Origin: Stomoxys calcitrans
Taxonomy: Eukaryota > Arthropoda > Insecta > Diptera > Muscidae
Length of the DNA stretch: 64,000 bases
Assembly (NCBI RefSeq): GCF_963082655.1
Contig: NC_081553.1
Location: 158,573,441 to 158,637,440, forward strand
Direction: 5' to 3'
The notes beneath the pieces are model-generated. The model did no database searches. It was not told the DNA's origin and saw only the letters and a program-made list of their open reading frames with translations. Of this stretch, positions 12,201-23,949 are shown in pieces (the stretch's first letter is position 1; every line of letters starts with the position of its first letter). Position numbers and translations under genes: made by a program.

Positions 12201-12640
12201 CTTAGGGTTCGAAGCCATCAATACAACTTCCAACAGATGAACAAAATCATGTGTAGTACGGAAGAAGTGTAATTTGTCACATATAGAATGTATGTCATTA
12301 CACAAAAATACATGCATTGGGAAAAGTACAGCTTATAAGCAGGGTCGTCGAGCATGGTTAATGTGGTAATTGTATCAAAGATGCGTTTTCGCTATTAATA
12401 CGATTCAAATACAAAATACCAACGCACGGTCCTTGAAGCCATCAAACCTAATATGGTTGAAAAATCTTCTAACCAAAGACGAAACGCGCCCATAGTGGTT
12501 GGTGTGTGTTGCTATCTTTGGTTTTCCTTTTCCATTTGCATCCCCGAGCATTAAGCTCGTCTCGAAAGAGAAACCAATAAAAATTGTAAAATTTAATGAT
12601 CTTGCCCTAACAAGCAAAAAACTTGAAAAAATAAATAAAA
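9290..12640 (-). mobile_element. Degenerate LINE (Jockey/CR1-like) with endonuclease and RT
   Basis: From right to left on the minus strand: a possible ORF1 remnant (12405-12617), endonuclease (KICHINSQCLVRKINEFRYI, IDIICLSETWLNPSIVDSLV, RGGGVAIYVRRN, DVIITGDFNSNIL, 11625-12317), the endonuclease end (LDLFFVNNSL; SKHDLIYL), a linker (FNSRIKALIGDKNFAYSRWK, 10875-11435), RT (YRPISIVSYLSKVFEKI, ERQSGFRSDHSSITALVE, VVLLDHSKAFDTVDHLNL, 10412-10699), and a C-terminal region (GLIYGCEIFLSN, RSLMSERQFYISNISLWNNL, 9454-9897). The 3' end has ATTTA-type repeats at 9270-9340. Each domain is in a different frame, so the copy is dead. Confidence 0.85.
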
Positions 12641-13187
12641 AATTTCAATAAAAATTTTTTTAAAAACTACATTTAAGTGAATTTTTTGAAGAAAAAATTT
12701 CGCGAAAAACTCTCTAAAGACAACCTAACTTCGAGACTATTTTTTAAAGCTGAAATTTCAACGAAATTTTGCATTTTGTGATAATACAGTTTGAATAAAA
12801 ATTTAAAAATTTTTTTATTATGCTTATCTGTCCCAAACAAAATTGTCTAAAAATTTTTGCTATAGTCAAATTTTAATAAATATTTTTGAAGACAAAATTT
12901 TGACCCATTACGCCTGACCCTCGATTCCTTTGTTCGATTTTATAAATTCATAAATTAGGGAATTTATATTGACGTAATATTTTGAACTTTAAAAATTTTT
13001 GAAAAAAAAGTATTTTTATTTTCTAAGCCCCTACAACAAAAAAATCATGTTTCTAATATTTTATGATCCTTTATCGAAGAAAGCTGGATTTAATAATTTG
13101 GCATAAAATCGCACCTGTTGTCAAAAGAAGTAGAATTATTGTCATAAATTCATATTTGTGATATAAAGACCATCAAATGCAATAATA
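12641..13187. other. AT-rich repeat sequence without genes
   Basis: The part from about 12900 (gcctgaccctcgattcc) to 13150 (gttgtcaaaagaagtagaatta) is similar to 15010-15245 (gcctggccctcgttgaa ... gctgtcaaaagcaggag), so it is a dispersed repeat. No coding signal was seen. Confidence 0.5.
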
Positions 13188-13402
13188 CATTAAAACGGAT
13201 TCCAGAAATCTCACTCCTAAGAATTTTGAGAAATTTTTCATTCGATTTTTGGGGTATAAAAAATTGCCGACGACAAGCCAATTTTCCCCCAAAACATGAC
13301 GGGAACAATTGTTATAACTCATTTCAGTCGTCCACTTTATGTTTATTCAAATTTCATTACGATACTTTTTCCTATCTCGAGCTAGAATTTTTCTAAGCCA
13401 GC
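13188..13402 (-). repeat. Right copy of the inverted repeat pair
   Basis: Reverse complement of the family at 9018-9254. Together the two copies bracket the LINE at 9290-12640 in inverted orientation. Confidence 0.7.
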
Positions 13403-13850
13403 TCTATTCCCAGCAAAAACTCTCATTACCAAATAAACAGAAATGTAAGCTCATTCAAGAACTAATAACTACTGATTTTTAGGCATCGTTTCCAATTACT
13501 TTTACATGGCAATGTCCTAGAAGGAAAGTCCTTCCGCACAAGCATACCAATACTTTAAAAATAAGTATTTATACCTAAGCATACAATTTGTTCAAAAATA
13601 ATGACATATTATTTTAGTTGAACGTTGCTTAAACTACTTAGACTCAAACATGTTCCCCCCTTTCCCCACCACCACGTTCTCAATGCCCATTTTCTTTGAA
13701 GAAGACAAATTTTATATGAATAATACAAATAATAAATGAATTTAAAACTTTACCTTCATCGCAGTCGAGAGAGTTGAAAAATTACAAAAATATCACTGAT
13801 AACATAACGCTTTTATTAAAATTTTGTCTTAAATAATAGGAATGCCCTTA
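13403..13850. other. No gene seen; AT-rich
   Basis: Nothing beyond AT-rich sequence and a C-rich patch (cccccctttccccaccacc at about 13655). Confidence 0.4.
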
Positions 13851-13853
13851 TGA

Positions 13854-13960
13854 ATGCCACCGAAGCGTAGAGGTTAGCGTGTCCGCCTATGACAATGAAA
13901 GCCTGTGTTCAAATCCTGGCAGGAACATCAAAAACATCCTAATGCTGGCGACATTTGGAT
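13854..13960 (+). mobile_element. tRNA-derived SINE, 5' head fragment
   Basis: The head reads gccaccgaagcgtagaggtt then agcgtgtccgcctatgacaa and a B-box-like gtgttcaaatcc. It matches the SINE defined at 42831-43147, but is cut short after the first 100 bases and followed directly by a LINE 3' end. Confidence 0.7.
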
Positions 13961-13969
13961 AGCAAAATC

Positions 13970-14513
13970 CACATGAATGTGCAGACGACTTGGCGGTGAA
14001 GGCCAGAGGACTGCCGTCAATAAACTTGGTTAACCCAAAGCCTTTCGGGTCGATTCAGTCCGTGTTAAGGGAGTTGGTGGCGAATGTAACACTATTACTG
14101 AAAGGAAGTTAGAAGGAGGTCAGTATAGCTATTGGTTTCATAACGGGACACATAGGACTACGAGCTCACTTATGTAAAATCAGAGTGGGAAGTGATAGCA
14201 TGTGCAGGGCATGCGGGGTAGATGATGAGACGTTGGAGCATTCCCTTTGTCATTGCCCAGCTTTCGCGTCTAACAGATACCGGCACTTAGGTGGGGACAC
14301 AATATCAGACATGAACAAACTTAGGGGAGCGGTATTGAAAACAATTAAGGATTTTGTAAGTAGCACGGAATTCCTTACTTAAAATTTTCTCTTTAGGGGT
14401 TACTTTATAGTTTTTAGAGCGCACAACAAACCGATTACTGGCTTCGATGAATGTTCATAGTGGTATGGGGCGGATTAATATCGGCACCCTCTTTTGAACC
14501 TAACCTAACCTAA
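13970..14513 (+). mobile_element. LINE 3' end (LOA-like), with RNase H tail and zinc motif
   Basis: The plus strand reads DLAVKARGLPSINLVNPK, then ITGHIGLRAHLCKI and SDSMCRACGVDDETLEHSLC with HCPAF (a CxxC...H...C zinc-binding pattern), ending SSTEFLT and a stop at 14380. The 3' UTR continues to cctaacctaacc at 14513, the same terminus as at 3395 on the minus strand. The frame from 14185 to 14382 is open; upstream has an in-frame stop. The element is 5'-truncated. Confidence 0.8.
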
Positions 14514-14689
14514 TAATCGATTTGTGGGATGTTTTTGCAATTCAAGTTGTTTGCTCATCACCAAAAAAAAGGTTACCCCCTTAATTAAAGGAACAATGTA
14601 AGTGCATTCAATTATTGAAATGAAGGCTATATTCATTTAGTCATTCCGTTTGCAACACATCAAATTATCTTTTTCCGCCCATAAAAACC

Positions 14690-15010
14690 CCATAAAAGGC
14701 GCATTTATTAAAAGATTTTGCTGAAATTTCAACCGGTGAGTTCTTCTTAGTCCCTGTACATCCTCTTCAAATGTGATACCGATCGGATGTTATTTAGATA
14801 TTGCTGCTATATAGATCGATCTCCTGATTCAGGGTCTTAATGCATTAACAAACGCATTTTTACTTGGTTTCGCAGAAATTTAAAGCACTGAGTTGTATTG
14901 AGGGCATTGAGCCTTCCGAATTTGGTCAAGATCGGATCATATTTAAATGTAGCTGCCATATTGACCGACTTGTCAATTAAGGGTCTTATTAAGGTCCATT
15001 AACGCCTGGC
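14690..15010 (+). repeat. Tandem-type dispersed repeat, second subfamily
   Basis: It contains the words aaaaggcgcatttattaaaagatttt, gctgaaatttcaaccggtgag, tagatattgctgctatatagatcgatct and agggtctta, which recur at 33490-34860 and 53290-53460. No coding content. Confidence 0.65.
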
Positions 15011-15249
15011 CCTCGTTGAAATTTCATATAATCAATATTTAGAGCAATTGTTACAATTTTTCTTATTAAAAAAAAAAATTTGCAAAGTTTTTGGAAAAAG
15101 TTAAAAAAAAAAATCATTTTATGAATTACTATGTTTTAACAACAAAAAAAAATAATTTTCTTGATGTTTTATAATCACTTAGCGAAGAAAAGTGTATTTT
15201 AATGATTTCGACATAAATCATTTTTGCTGTCAAAAGCAGGAGGCTTACC

Positions 15250-15976
15250 GCCATACATCTATTTTTATTCCATCCACCATAGGATGGTGGTATACTAATT
15301 TCGTTATTCCGTATGTAACACCTCGACCCCATAAATTATATAAATTAATTCTTGATCGTTGTGACATTTTAAGTCGATCTAGCTATGTCTGTCCGTCTGT
15401 TTGTCGAAAGCACGCTAGGAGGAGTAAAGCTAGGGGCTTGAAATTTTGCAAATTTTTTTTTTGTTATGACTTCTAACAACTATGCTAAGTATGGTTCACA
15501 TCGGTCCCCATTCTTGATATTCCAATTCGATTTAGGGTTGTCCATCCGTCTGTCTGTCGAAAGCACGCTTACTTTCGAAGGAGTAAAGCTAGGTGCCTGA
15601 AATTTTTGCATAAATATTTCTAATTAACTTAGGTCCAATGGGATGGGCAAAATCAGTCCATAACCTGATAATAGCTAGCATATAAATCGATCTCTCTATC
15701 TGACTTCTTGAGCCTTTAGTTTGCGTAATTACTATCTGATTGAGCTTTGAGATTTGTTTCGACTTTCAATGTTCACGCTAAGTATGATTTTAATTGGTTC
15801 ATAACTTTATGTAGCTTCCATGAAAACCGATCGTCCGAATAGACTTCTTGAGCCTCTAGAAGGCACAATCGTAATTTTTGTAATTTGACAAAACTTTTGA
15901 TCGGGATATTTTTTATGACTTCTAGCAGCCATTACAAGCAGTCAATATCGGCTCAACTTGCTATAGATCCTATGTA
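15250..15976. repeat. Dispersed 'ataggatggtggtata' repeat, left part
   Basis: The block starts at attccatccaccataggatg, runs through ccgtctgtttgtcgaaagca and several units with agcctctag-type words and ends at the mariner element. The matching right part is 16928-17030, ending in ttcggcccggctgaa and gcttttacttgttt, so the mariner sits inside one repeat copy. Confidence 0.7.
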
Positions 15977-16927
15977 TGGGGTTGCCTAAAAAGTAATTGC
16001 GGATTTTTTAAAAGAAAGTAAATGCATTTTTAATAAAACTTAGAATGAACTTTAATCAAATATATAATTGCCATTTTGTTCGATAACCTTTTGCCATCTT
16101 CCTGACAAATTTAGTATTCCACGCTCATAGAACTTCTGGCCTTTATCTGCAAAAAACTGAACCAAGTGCGATTTTATAGCCTCATCATTGCCGAAAGTTT
16201 TACCATTTAAGGAGTTCTGCAAAGATCGAAATAAATGGTAGTCTGATGGTGCAAGGCCAGGGCTATATGGTGGATGCATCAAAAGTTCCCAGCTAAGCTC
16301 ACTCAGTTTTTGGCGAGTGACCAAAGATGTGTGCGGTCTAGCGTTGTGCTGGTGGAATATGACACCTTTACGATTGACCAATTCTGGTCACTTCTCCTTG
16401 ATGGCTGTATTCAATCTGTCCAATTGTTGGCAGTAAACATCCGAATTAATTGTGTTTTTCCTTGGAAGCAGCTCAAAATATACCACACCCTTCCAATCCC
16501 ACCAAACAGACAGCATAACCTTCTTTTGGTGGATATCAGCCTTTGAAGTGGTTTGAGCTGGTTCACCATGCTTGGACCATGATCGTTTTCGACTAACGTT
16601 GTTGTAAACAATCCATTTTTCATCTCCAGTTATGAATCGTTTTAAAAACGGATCGAATTCATTGCGTTTAAGGTGCATATCACAAGCGTTGATTCGGTTT
16701 GTTAAATGAATTTCTTTCAATACATGTGGTACCCATATTAAAATTGACGCCAAACAAACAAATGTAAACAAAATTTCGCGCACTTTTTTCTAAAGCAAGC
16801 TAAAAGTAACAGCTGATAACTGACAGAAGAAAGAATGCAATTACAGAGTCACAAGTCGTTGAAAAAATTTGTCAACGCCGACTATATTACTACTATATTA
16901 CTGACAATTACTTTTTGGGCAACCCAA
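15977..16927 (-). mobile_element. Mariner element with inactivated transposase
   Basis: The ends tggggttgcctaaaaagtaa and (inverted) ttgggttgcccaaaaagtaa are flanked by TA on both sides (15975-15976 and 16928-16929). Minus-strand transposase pieces: DPFLKRFITGDEKWIVYNNV (first catalytic Asp in GDEKW), SKADIHQKKVMLSVWWDWKG, a stop after AIKEK, then VIFHQHNARPHTS, HPPYSPGLAPSDYHLFRSLQ (third Asp) and a C-terminus ending NGNYIFD. In active relatives the middle motif is HQDNARPH; here Asp is replaced by His. The DNA-binding N-terminus is deleted, so the element is about 0.35 kb short of a typical 1.3 kb. It belongs to the irritans-like group by its TIR. Confidence 0.9.
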
Positions 16928-17090
16928 TATTTTGAAAAGTCATTCAAAGAACATGTACCATGCAATTCATGGTGTAGGATATTCAGATTCGGCCCGGCTG
17001 AATTTATAACGCTTTTACTTGTTTACTCTCAAATACCCTTAATTTTAGTCAAATATTGTCGTTATTGGTCTATATATCAATTTGACTGGA
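16928..17090. repeat. Right part of the repeat split by the mariner
   Basis: The segment agtcattcaaagaacatg ... gattcggcccggctgaattt ... gcttttacttgttt parallels 51420-51500, confirming that the mariner inserted into a pre-existing repeat. Confidence 0.65.
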
Positions 17091-17099
17091 TTTGAGGAT

Positions 17100-17870
17100 G
17101 TGAACCTTAGGCACCCTACCCGTGCAATGGTTACCAAATTTTTGTTTTAAGGTAACTATAAGAGGGCAAAACAAATGTTTAGCTTGAATCGCACAAACCA
17201 CCTCCGAGATCTGGCGTTTTTAAAAATTAAGACAATGAGGAGTTCTTTTTGGGGGTTGGGATAGCCCCTCAGACCTTTCGCCCCAAATATCTATGACTTG
17301 AGTCCCATATTGGCATTATCGGTAAATACGTACAGGTTGGAGGGTGTTCTGGAATCTCCAAACACTTGGCCTCAAAATTGGATATCAGATTCGTGTTCTA
17401 CTTTCAAATACATGTCTTTTGAGTTCCATATTGTCATGATGGTTTAATAGGTTAATTACCTATTTGAGGTGGTTTTTAGGAGGCAAAGTGCCACCTAGAT
17501 ACTCGTACACAAATGTTAATGCCATATTTAATAGATTTCGAATAACTTTCATTTGAGTCCCATATAGCCATGATCGGCTAATATCACCTTTTGAGAGCTC
17601 TAGGGGGTCGCCCCGACCCCCTATTACTTGAACTTAATTTTTTTATGCCATATTCGTAATCTAATACCCAATATATTTCGTTTGAGTCTCATATTGATAT
17701 GAACGTCCAATATGTCTATTTGAAGGAGTTTCGGGGTTGGAGCGGACACCAGGGTACTTGAATCCAGTTTTTTATATCATATTCGTATTCTACCCCCAAT
17801 ACCTTTTATTTGATACCCAAATTGTCCCAATCGGTCCATTTTTTATTTCGGATTATTTTTTGGTTATTTT
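17100..17870. repeat. GC-richer dispersed repeat with 'cccatattg' phrasing
   Basis: Recurrent words are gagtcccatattggca, ggtaaatacgtac and cccaatacctttt, with periodic spacing of about 100-120 bp. The same class fills 21730-23695, 26612-28916 and 58935-60185. Confidence 0.6.
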
Positions 17871-18824
17871 TCCCAGTTAATATAAAAAAAATCGAAGCTG
17901 TCGGCGGCAAAAATCCACCTGAAACTAAATCCATGTCGACTTTTTTGAATTTTCGACATTTTTGACTTTCATTGTTGTTGTTGGTTTAACAGCTTAGACC
18001 AATGTATTTTTATTTGTGGGTTCTTTTTCAAAACAAAACAACAAAAACACTTAAAAGAGTCTAAGCATTTGTGGGGTGTTAAATGTATCATGGGGCGGGC
18101 TGCAACGATCGCGATTTCGGCCTTTGCCAGAGGCCTCGTCAGACTGCTATGCAACCAAAGGATTACATGGTAGAAGCATGCCCTTTGAATGAAATGTTGG
18201 GTCTTGTTATTCAACCTCTTCTTATAGCGCAGTAAGAGAAAGTCAACATCTTTTCAAAAAGACATCTAATATCAACAACACACACAAAGCTAAAAGACTT
18301 GTTATCCAGACAAACTTCGCTTGCCATAGAATAACTTTTCAATATGAGCATAGTAGCTACATATTTCTGGACGTGCTGATCGTTCCTTCATTCATTTCTT
18401 TGCGCTTCTTTAGTTTGGTCACAAACATTATTTCCTTTTCGACTTTTTTTTAGCCTTACGATTATTCCAATTTTTTTATGCAATAAAATTCAAGTTTGAT
18501 TTTTCGACTCTTTTACACAAAAAGTCGATCAATCGATTAATCGACTTTTAGACCGCAACAACAACGACTGAACTGTGGTGTTAATACACATTGGGTAGGC
18601 TACCATGATCGCAATTTCGGGCTTACCAAATTATCGAAACAAAAATGAGTGTGGACACTATATACCCCTAAAAAATATTGGGATATTAACATACTAAGTT
18701 TCGCATGAAGATTTCATTTCGAAACATTCCATGTCAATGAGTGCAATTCGATTAAAGTTAAAGCTCAATAATAAGGGGCTTCCTCTTTTATGCCGAGTCC
18801 AAACGAAGTTAAAACATGGCAGGA
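17871..18824. other. No recognised gene
   Basis: An 81-codon minus-strand frame (17969-18214) has no recognisable domain. The rest is AT-rich; ctaccatgatcgcaatttcgg at about 18600 echoes ctgcaacgatcgcgatttcgg at about 18100, so part is a repeat. Confidence 0.4.
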
Positions 18825-18962
18825 TACCTCACATATGTAGCCAGCATTAGTAAGGAGATAACCACCGCTGAATATTTTTCTGATGTTCACACCGGGGTTT
18901 GAACCCAGGCTTTCGGAGTCATAGGCGGATATGCTAACCTCTGCGCCAGGTTGGTCTCCAGA
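18825..18962 (-). mobile_element. tRNA-derived SINE, 5' half, minus strand
   Basis: Read on the minus strand it gives the SINE head: accaacctggcgcagaggtt, agcatatccgcctatgactc, a B box gggttcaaaccccgg, then ttcagcggtggttatctcc and aatgctggctacatatgtga. It ends abruptly where the full element would continue. Confidence 0.75.
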
Positions 18963-19219
18963 ATATGTAATATATAATTTTTAAATTTTCTTTAAAATAT
19001 TTATGATACTTTAAACTTTTTACTTACTGCATTAAAATCTTGTTGTTTTAGCAAAAATGTTCTGCTTTTCCATTTTCCGTTACAGTATATTAACTATTTA
19101 TTTACAAAACTAAATTGTCGGTTTATATCTACTCCATAAATAACAAATGGCAAGTAAGGAGCTTCTGATAAAATTGATTGAAGTTCAAGGAGCTCAAGTT
19201 TTCATTTGTTCTTACTTAC

Positions 19220-19466
19220 CTTGGTTGAGTCTTCTAGCAATCTTGTATGCTCCGCTATAAACTGAACACAAAAACAGCTGCGATGAACACGTGGTGGACA
19301 TTTGCTATGCGAAAATGCAGGATTTGCAAGTATGGGACTTTTTATGCCAGATGGTCCAATTTCTAAGTCAGGGACCGCGGTCATATCATCTGACTCCGAT
19401 TGCGTTATTGGTGGTATGGGTCCGTGAATTTGGCAACTTCCCCCAAATGGTCCTGTGGCAGTGAGA
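19220..19466 (-). CDS. Nicotinic acetylcholine receptor alpha-type subunit, M3-M4 loop exon
   Basis: The 247-bp exon encodes most of the cytoplasmic loop between M3 and M4: LTATGPFGGSCQIHGP, then an acidic stretch (SESDDMTAVPDLE), GPSGIKSPIL, NPAFSHSKCPPRVHRSCFC and VQFIAEHTRLLEDSTK. The motifs GPFGGSCQ.HGP, NPAFSHSKC and HRSCFC.QFIAEHT are typical of insect alpha-type subunits. Part of the frame lies upstream of the first Met, as expected for an internal exon. The acceptor is ATTTTAG before 19466 and the donor is AAG|GTAAGT. Phases fit both neighbours: AG+T at the 5' side and phase 0 at the 3' side. The family often has more loop sequence before this exon, so a further small exon between 19466 and 30890 is possible. 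Confidence 0.93.
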
Positions 19467-19556
19467 CTAAAATATTAGAACAAAAAATTTTTTGTTATAA
19501 AAACATATATTTTTTTACATAAATCGTGCAATATATAAAAAAGTAAACCAAACAAG

Positions 19557-19625
19557 TAACATGTAAAAATGTGTTAAGTTCGGCCGGGCCGAATCTTGGG
19601 AAACCACTACCAAAGATTCTGCGAA
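19557..19625 (+). repeat. Terminus of the tandem-type repeat with near-palindrome
   Basis: aagtaacatgtaaaaatgtg followed by ttaagttcggccgggccgaat is the start seen at 32162 and 57207. The core ttcggccgggccgaa is an almost perfect palindrome. Only the first 60 bases are present. Confidence 0.6.
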
Positions 19626-20985
19626 AAATTCACAGAAAATAAAGGCAGTGCGGGGGTAGTTGGTTTGATTTCCTTCAGAGGCCTTGGTCTGTCGACACTG
19701 TGGTATCACAATGGACTTAAAAGTGAGTATACAGAAAAAATTAAAAACATGGCTCAATTAAGAAATTTGTTCATTCAATTAAAAAATTCGCTGAAATCGA
19801 ACCTATAAACGAATTTGTATTATTGATTAACACTTTTGTAATTTTGATTTATTTATTTGGATTTATGACAAACTCAAAAATTCAATTAAAGCAGTTATTA
19901 ACTCAATAAAAAAAAGTATTTGAAAGTTGCCTCTTCTCTCAAATAACATTTTTACCAACTTTATAAAAGGTAATAGTTATAATATTTTGCATTATTAAAT
20001 TATATTTTATTTTATTGGATAAAATTGCTGATACATGTAATATATTGATTTAAAATATTTATTTTTTAATTTATATTTTCTTAAAGAAAGAAGAAAAAAA
20101 AATTGCCCTTCCTTATGAGTTTCTCTTCATTGTCGTGGATACAGTCTGTAAGAAGTACAATGAACGAAGTAATTTATAAACATATTAAAGTGAATCGTAA
20201 TAAATATCAATCTTAGCATTTTGCGCACACTACCACGAAATCTAGATCCACATGAAGGAATACTGCATTTGTTATCTTTCGTCATCAGCGCCATTTAGTC
20301 TCTACAGGGATAATAACATATTAAAATAAAATAATATTTATAAATACCACATCTATACCTTCTTCCATGTCCTTAAATTGGTTTCGTATCTATTTCATTT
20401 GTTCACATCCTAATTTGTTCAGCTCTACACTATTTCAGGATAACACTTTTAAAAATATATTGTTTTTACTTAATAATTATTATTTAATAAATTATTTTAT
20501 TTTATTGAGGTATAAATAAAACTTTCCACACTTTCCATTTTTCTTGATATTTTTTTGTCTAACCCACGCCACTATGTGTCTGTCTATAATAGAAACTAGA
20601 CATACACTTGGCTCATTCGCACTTCTTCGCATTACATATGAATGAAAGAGGACACAACAGAACACAGAAATGAATACTCAAAATTTGTATTATTAAATAA
20701 CAATTTAATTCGTACAATTAAAAATATGTTCAACGAATGTCTTCTTTACCAATCAGTTGCCATGATACAAAAAAAAGGATTTCAATGTCAAAGATATTTA
20801 AAGGAATTAACACCCTGTTTGAAAGTTTTTTTTTATAAGTCAATACCATTTTTAATGTATGTAAAGGACTTCCATTCTAACCAAATCTACCTAACCTCAC
20901 ACAAAATTAACTTGATACAGTTGATGTGCATATTTGTACTTCACGTACCAAATTATAAATATATATAAATTACGCTCTGTAGAGT
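19626..20985. other. AT-rich intron sequence, no gene recognised
   Basis: Plus-strand frames at 19596-19808 and 20642-20968 have no recognisable domain and are rich in Ile, Lys, Asn and Phe, as expected of chance frames in AT-rich DNA. Confidence 0.4.
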
Positions 20986-21490
20986 CTCAAGAAGTATAAT
21001 CAGGAGATCGGTTTAAAAGGCAGCATTATCAGGTTATAAACTGATTTGGACCATTCTTAGCACAGTTAGTGGATGTAATAACAAAACACCTCGTACAAAA
21101 TTTCAGCCAAATCAGATAATAACTGCGCCCTCTAGGGGCTCAAGAAGTCAAGATCCGAAATCGGTTATATAAGAGCTATATCAAGTTATGAACCGTTTTG
21201 GGTCATACTTGGGACAGTTACTTTCCACTTTTAGCAAAATTTCCGCAAATCAGATAAGAATTGCGTTCTCTAGAGGCTCAAAATTTGGACTGATATGGCC
21301 CATTTATAATCCTAATCGACCCACACTAATAAGTACTCATGCAAATTTCAAGTGCCTAGCTTTATTCCTTCGAAAATTAGCGTGTTTCAACAGATGGACG
21401 GCTTAGAATGTCATGACAATGTTGGGTCTGAGATCAATATTTCGATGTATTGCAAACGGAATGACATCCTATGATGGAGGGCATACAAGA
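20986..21490 (+). repeat. Tandem-type dispersed repeat, three units
   Basis: Units of about 170 bp contain aagaagt.aa...ccgaaatcggtt, agctatatcaagttatgaaccg, acagttac/gt, aaatttccgcaaatcagata and ttgcg.cctctag.ggctcaa. The right end has attccttcgaaaattagcgtg and the usual catgacaatg and tgcaaacggaatgac end words. Confidence 0.75.
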
Positions 21491-21729
21491 AGGTAAAAAT
21501 TATAGAAATGTGAAACAATGAAGTTATATCCGTTTAGAATTGAAAATCTACGAAAACTCGTTTTTTTCTACATTTACTGTTATAAAATCACATGATGAAG
21601 CGGCATATAAAACCAAAGGCATTTTCGTTTGAAATAAGCTCCAACAAAGCCCAATTGGTACGTCATAACCCCTGAATAATTTTGGTGTATCACAGTGTAA
21701 TTGCGGTTTTTATGTGCTCAAGACCCAAA

Positions 21730-23695
21730 TCGGTAGATCGGTCTTTATTGCAGGCATCTTCTTCTTATATATAAACATTAATTTGTGTTTGTTTGTAGAT
21801 TTGTTTGTTTGTGTGTTCCTTATAGACTCAGAAACGGTTGAACCGATTTTCTTGAAATTTTCACCCCGTGGTGGAAATAGGGTACTAAATTTTTTGATAT
21901 CTGAAGGGAGGGCGGACCCTCCCCCTTACCCTAATTTTCAGAAACGCCAGATCTCGGAGATGGGTGGTGCGATTTAAGCAACACTTTGTGTGCTCTCATA
22001 TAGTACCCTAAAAATAAAAATTTGGTATCCAAAATTCGGATGGGGTACCTAGGTGGGCTGCCCCACCCTAAAACCTACCAAACATTTAGGATATTCAGGA
22101 TAAGAAAACGTATCTGATATCCAATTGTCGGACCAAGTGCTAGGGAGAAAACCCCAAACCCCAAAACACCCCTAAATCGGACATATTTACCGACCGTGGC
22201 AATATGAGATTCAAATGAAAGGTATTTGCGTGTAGAATACGAATCTGATATCCTAATGTGGGACCACGTTTCCGGGGGTCCACCCCACACGAATCCGATA
22301 TATATTTCTCAAAGCCAACTCACTGAGTGGCCGCCCATCCCCCAAAACACCCCCCAAGCCGGTAATGTTTGCCGACTATGGAAATATGGGGCTGAAATTA
22401 AAGGTATGTGGGAGTAGGGGAGTGGGAGTATCTGATATCAACATTAGGAGCCAACTGTCTAGGGAACGTCTGACTACCATAACAACCCCCAAATAGGATG
22501 TATTTGCTCACCAAAACAATTTGGGTCTTTAAGAGAGTGGAACCAAATATTTATAGATTTTAGGGCAAATACCCCAAACCGAAAATATTTGCTGACTTTT
22601 GCAATAAGGAGTTTAAATGGGATTGGAAAACGATTTTGATAAAAATTTTTGAGGCCAATGGCAATATGTTTCAAATAAATGATATATAGATATATGAGAA
22701 TAGACCACGTTGCTGATATATTTTCAGGGCTTAATGTTGGGGGACCATGTTGGATACTGTTGGAGGCCACCGTAGCGAAGAGGTTAGCATGTCCACCTAT
22801 GACGCTAAACGCCTGGGTTCGAATCCTGGCGAGACCATCAGAAAAAATTTTCGACGGTGGTTTTCCCCACCTTATGCTGGCAACATTTATGAGGTACTAT
22901 GCCATGTAAACTTCTCTCCCAAGAGGTGTCGCACTGCGCACGCCCTTCGTACTCGGCTATAAAGGGAGGCCTCCTATCATTGAGTTTAAAAACTTGAATC
23001 GGACTGCACTCATGGATATGTGAGAAGTTTGCCCCGATTCTTTAGTGGAATGTTCCTTGGCAAAATTTGCATTTTCAATGTGGGGGGACCACCCCAATCC
23101 CCAAAACATCCCTAAATCGGGCATATCTACCTTCCATGTTAATGTGGAGCTTAAACACAAGTTTTTGGGAGGAAGAGCAAGAATTGATACCCATTTTCGG
23201 GACCAATTCTCTGGAGGTCTACCCCTTTGAGTTTATATTTGAGTTATATGATAACCAATTTCGGGGTCATGTGTTTGGGGGACGCCCCTTCGTGTAAACT
23301 CCCCTAAACCAATGGCAATATGGGGTTTAAATGAATGGTATTTGAGAGAAGAGCACGAAGCTGATATTTTTTCAGGGCCAAGAATCTGGGGGACCACCTC
23401 ACCCCCGAAAACACCCCTAAATCAGATAACATGAGAATATCGGGCTGAAATTAATTATTTTAAGATTGGAGTACACCTTACATCCAAACTTAAATTCGTA
23501 GACCAATAAATATCATATGGAATACAGATAACGGCACTTATATTATTGAACCGTTAGTCAAGCGATATGCTATTTTCGTAGTATGGTATTTCCCTAAAAG
23601 CTCTTTAATTGTCGAAAATAAATATTCCAAGGAAACTTTTGTTCCATATAAAGTAAAAGAAGGCGCAGCGGAGCTTGCCCGGGTCAGCTAGTATG
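21730..23695. repeat. Long 'ccccaaaacacccc' dispersed repeat ending in ccgggtcagctagt
   Basis: From cttcttatatataaacat through gttccttatagactcagaaa and many copies of gggaccac...cccaaaacaccc and gcaatatggg.tcaaatg, to the terminus aaggcgcagcggagcttgcc and cgggtcagctagt. A SINE is inserted at 22762. The terminus matches 28880-28916, and its reverse complement matches 26624-26660, so the family has a defined end. I cannot assign the class; it could be a Helitron-like or decayed LINE-derived repeat. Confidence 0.6.
22762..23075 (+). mobile_element. tRNA-derived SINE, near full length
   Basis: The head ggaggccaccgtagcgaagaggtt contains an A-box-like region; the B box ggttcgaatcc is at 22816-22826. 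The body continues with ttttcgacggtggttttccc, atgctggcaacatttatgag, cttctctcccaagaggtgtc, actcggctataaagggagg and gagaagtttgccccgattc. It matches the 317-bp element at 42831-43147. Confidence 0.85.
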
Positions 23696-23949
23696 TAAAT
23701 ATAATCCGAAAAAATATAATAAAAAAAACAGTAAGGGAAGGCAAAAGTAGGGCGAAGCCGACTATATATTACCCTACACCACCTAGTGTACGTAGTACTA
23801 TTAATATATATAACTTATCTCCAAACCTAGTCAGACTTTATTTTGGATACCTATTGAAATATCTATTAGAACCTTGTAAGACTTTCTTACGGTAGGACAA
23901 CAAATTTTGATTCCCACATCCTTAAAAGGCCACATCGGTTTAAAGATTA

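Noticed and set aside
9018..13402. Whole 9.0-13.4 kb unit as a single foldback transposon
   Set aside because: The arms are diverged, no target duplication was found at the outer borders, and the interior is a normal LINE.
20642..20968. 108-codon plus-strand frame as a gene
   Set aside because: Ile/Lys/Phe/Asn-rich composition in AT-rich DNA, no domain, no splice or promoter context.
22762..22840. A functional tRNA gene
   Set aside because: A and B boxes are present, but no cloverleaf with proper acceptor stem could be formed and the sequence continues into a SINE body.
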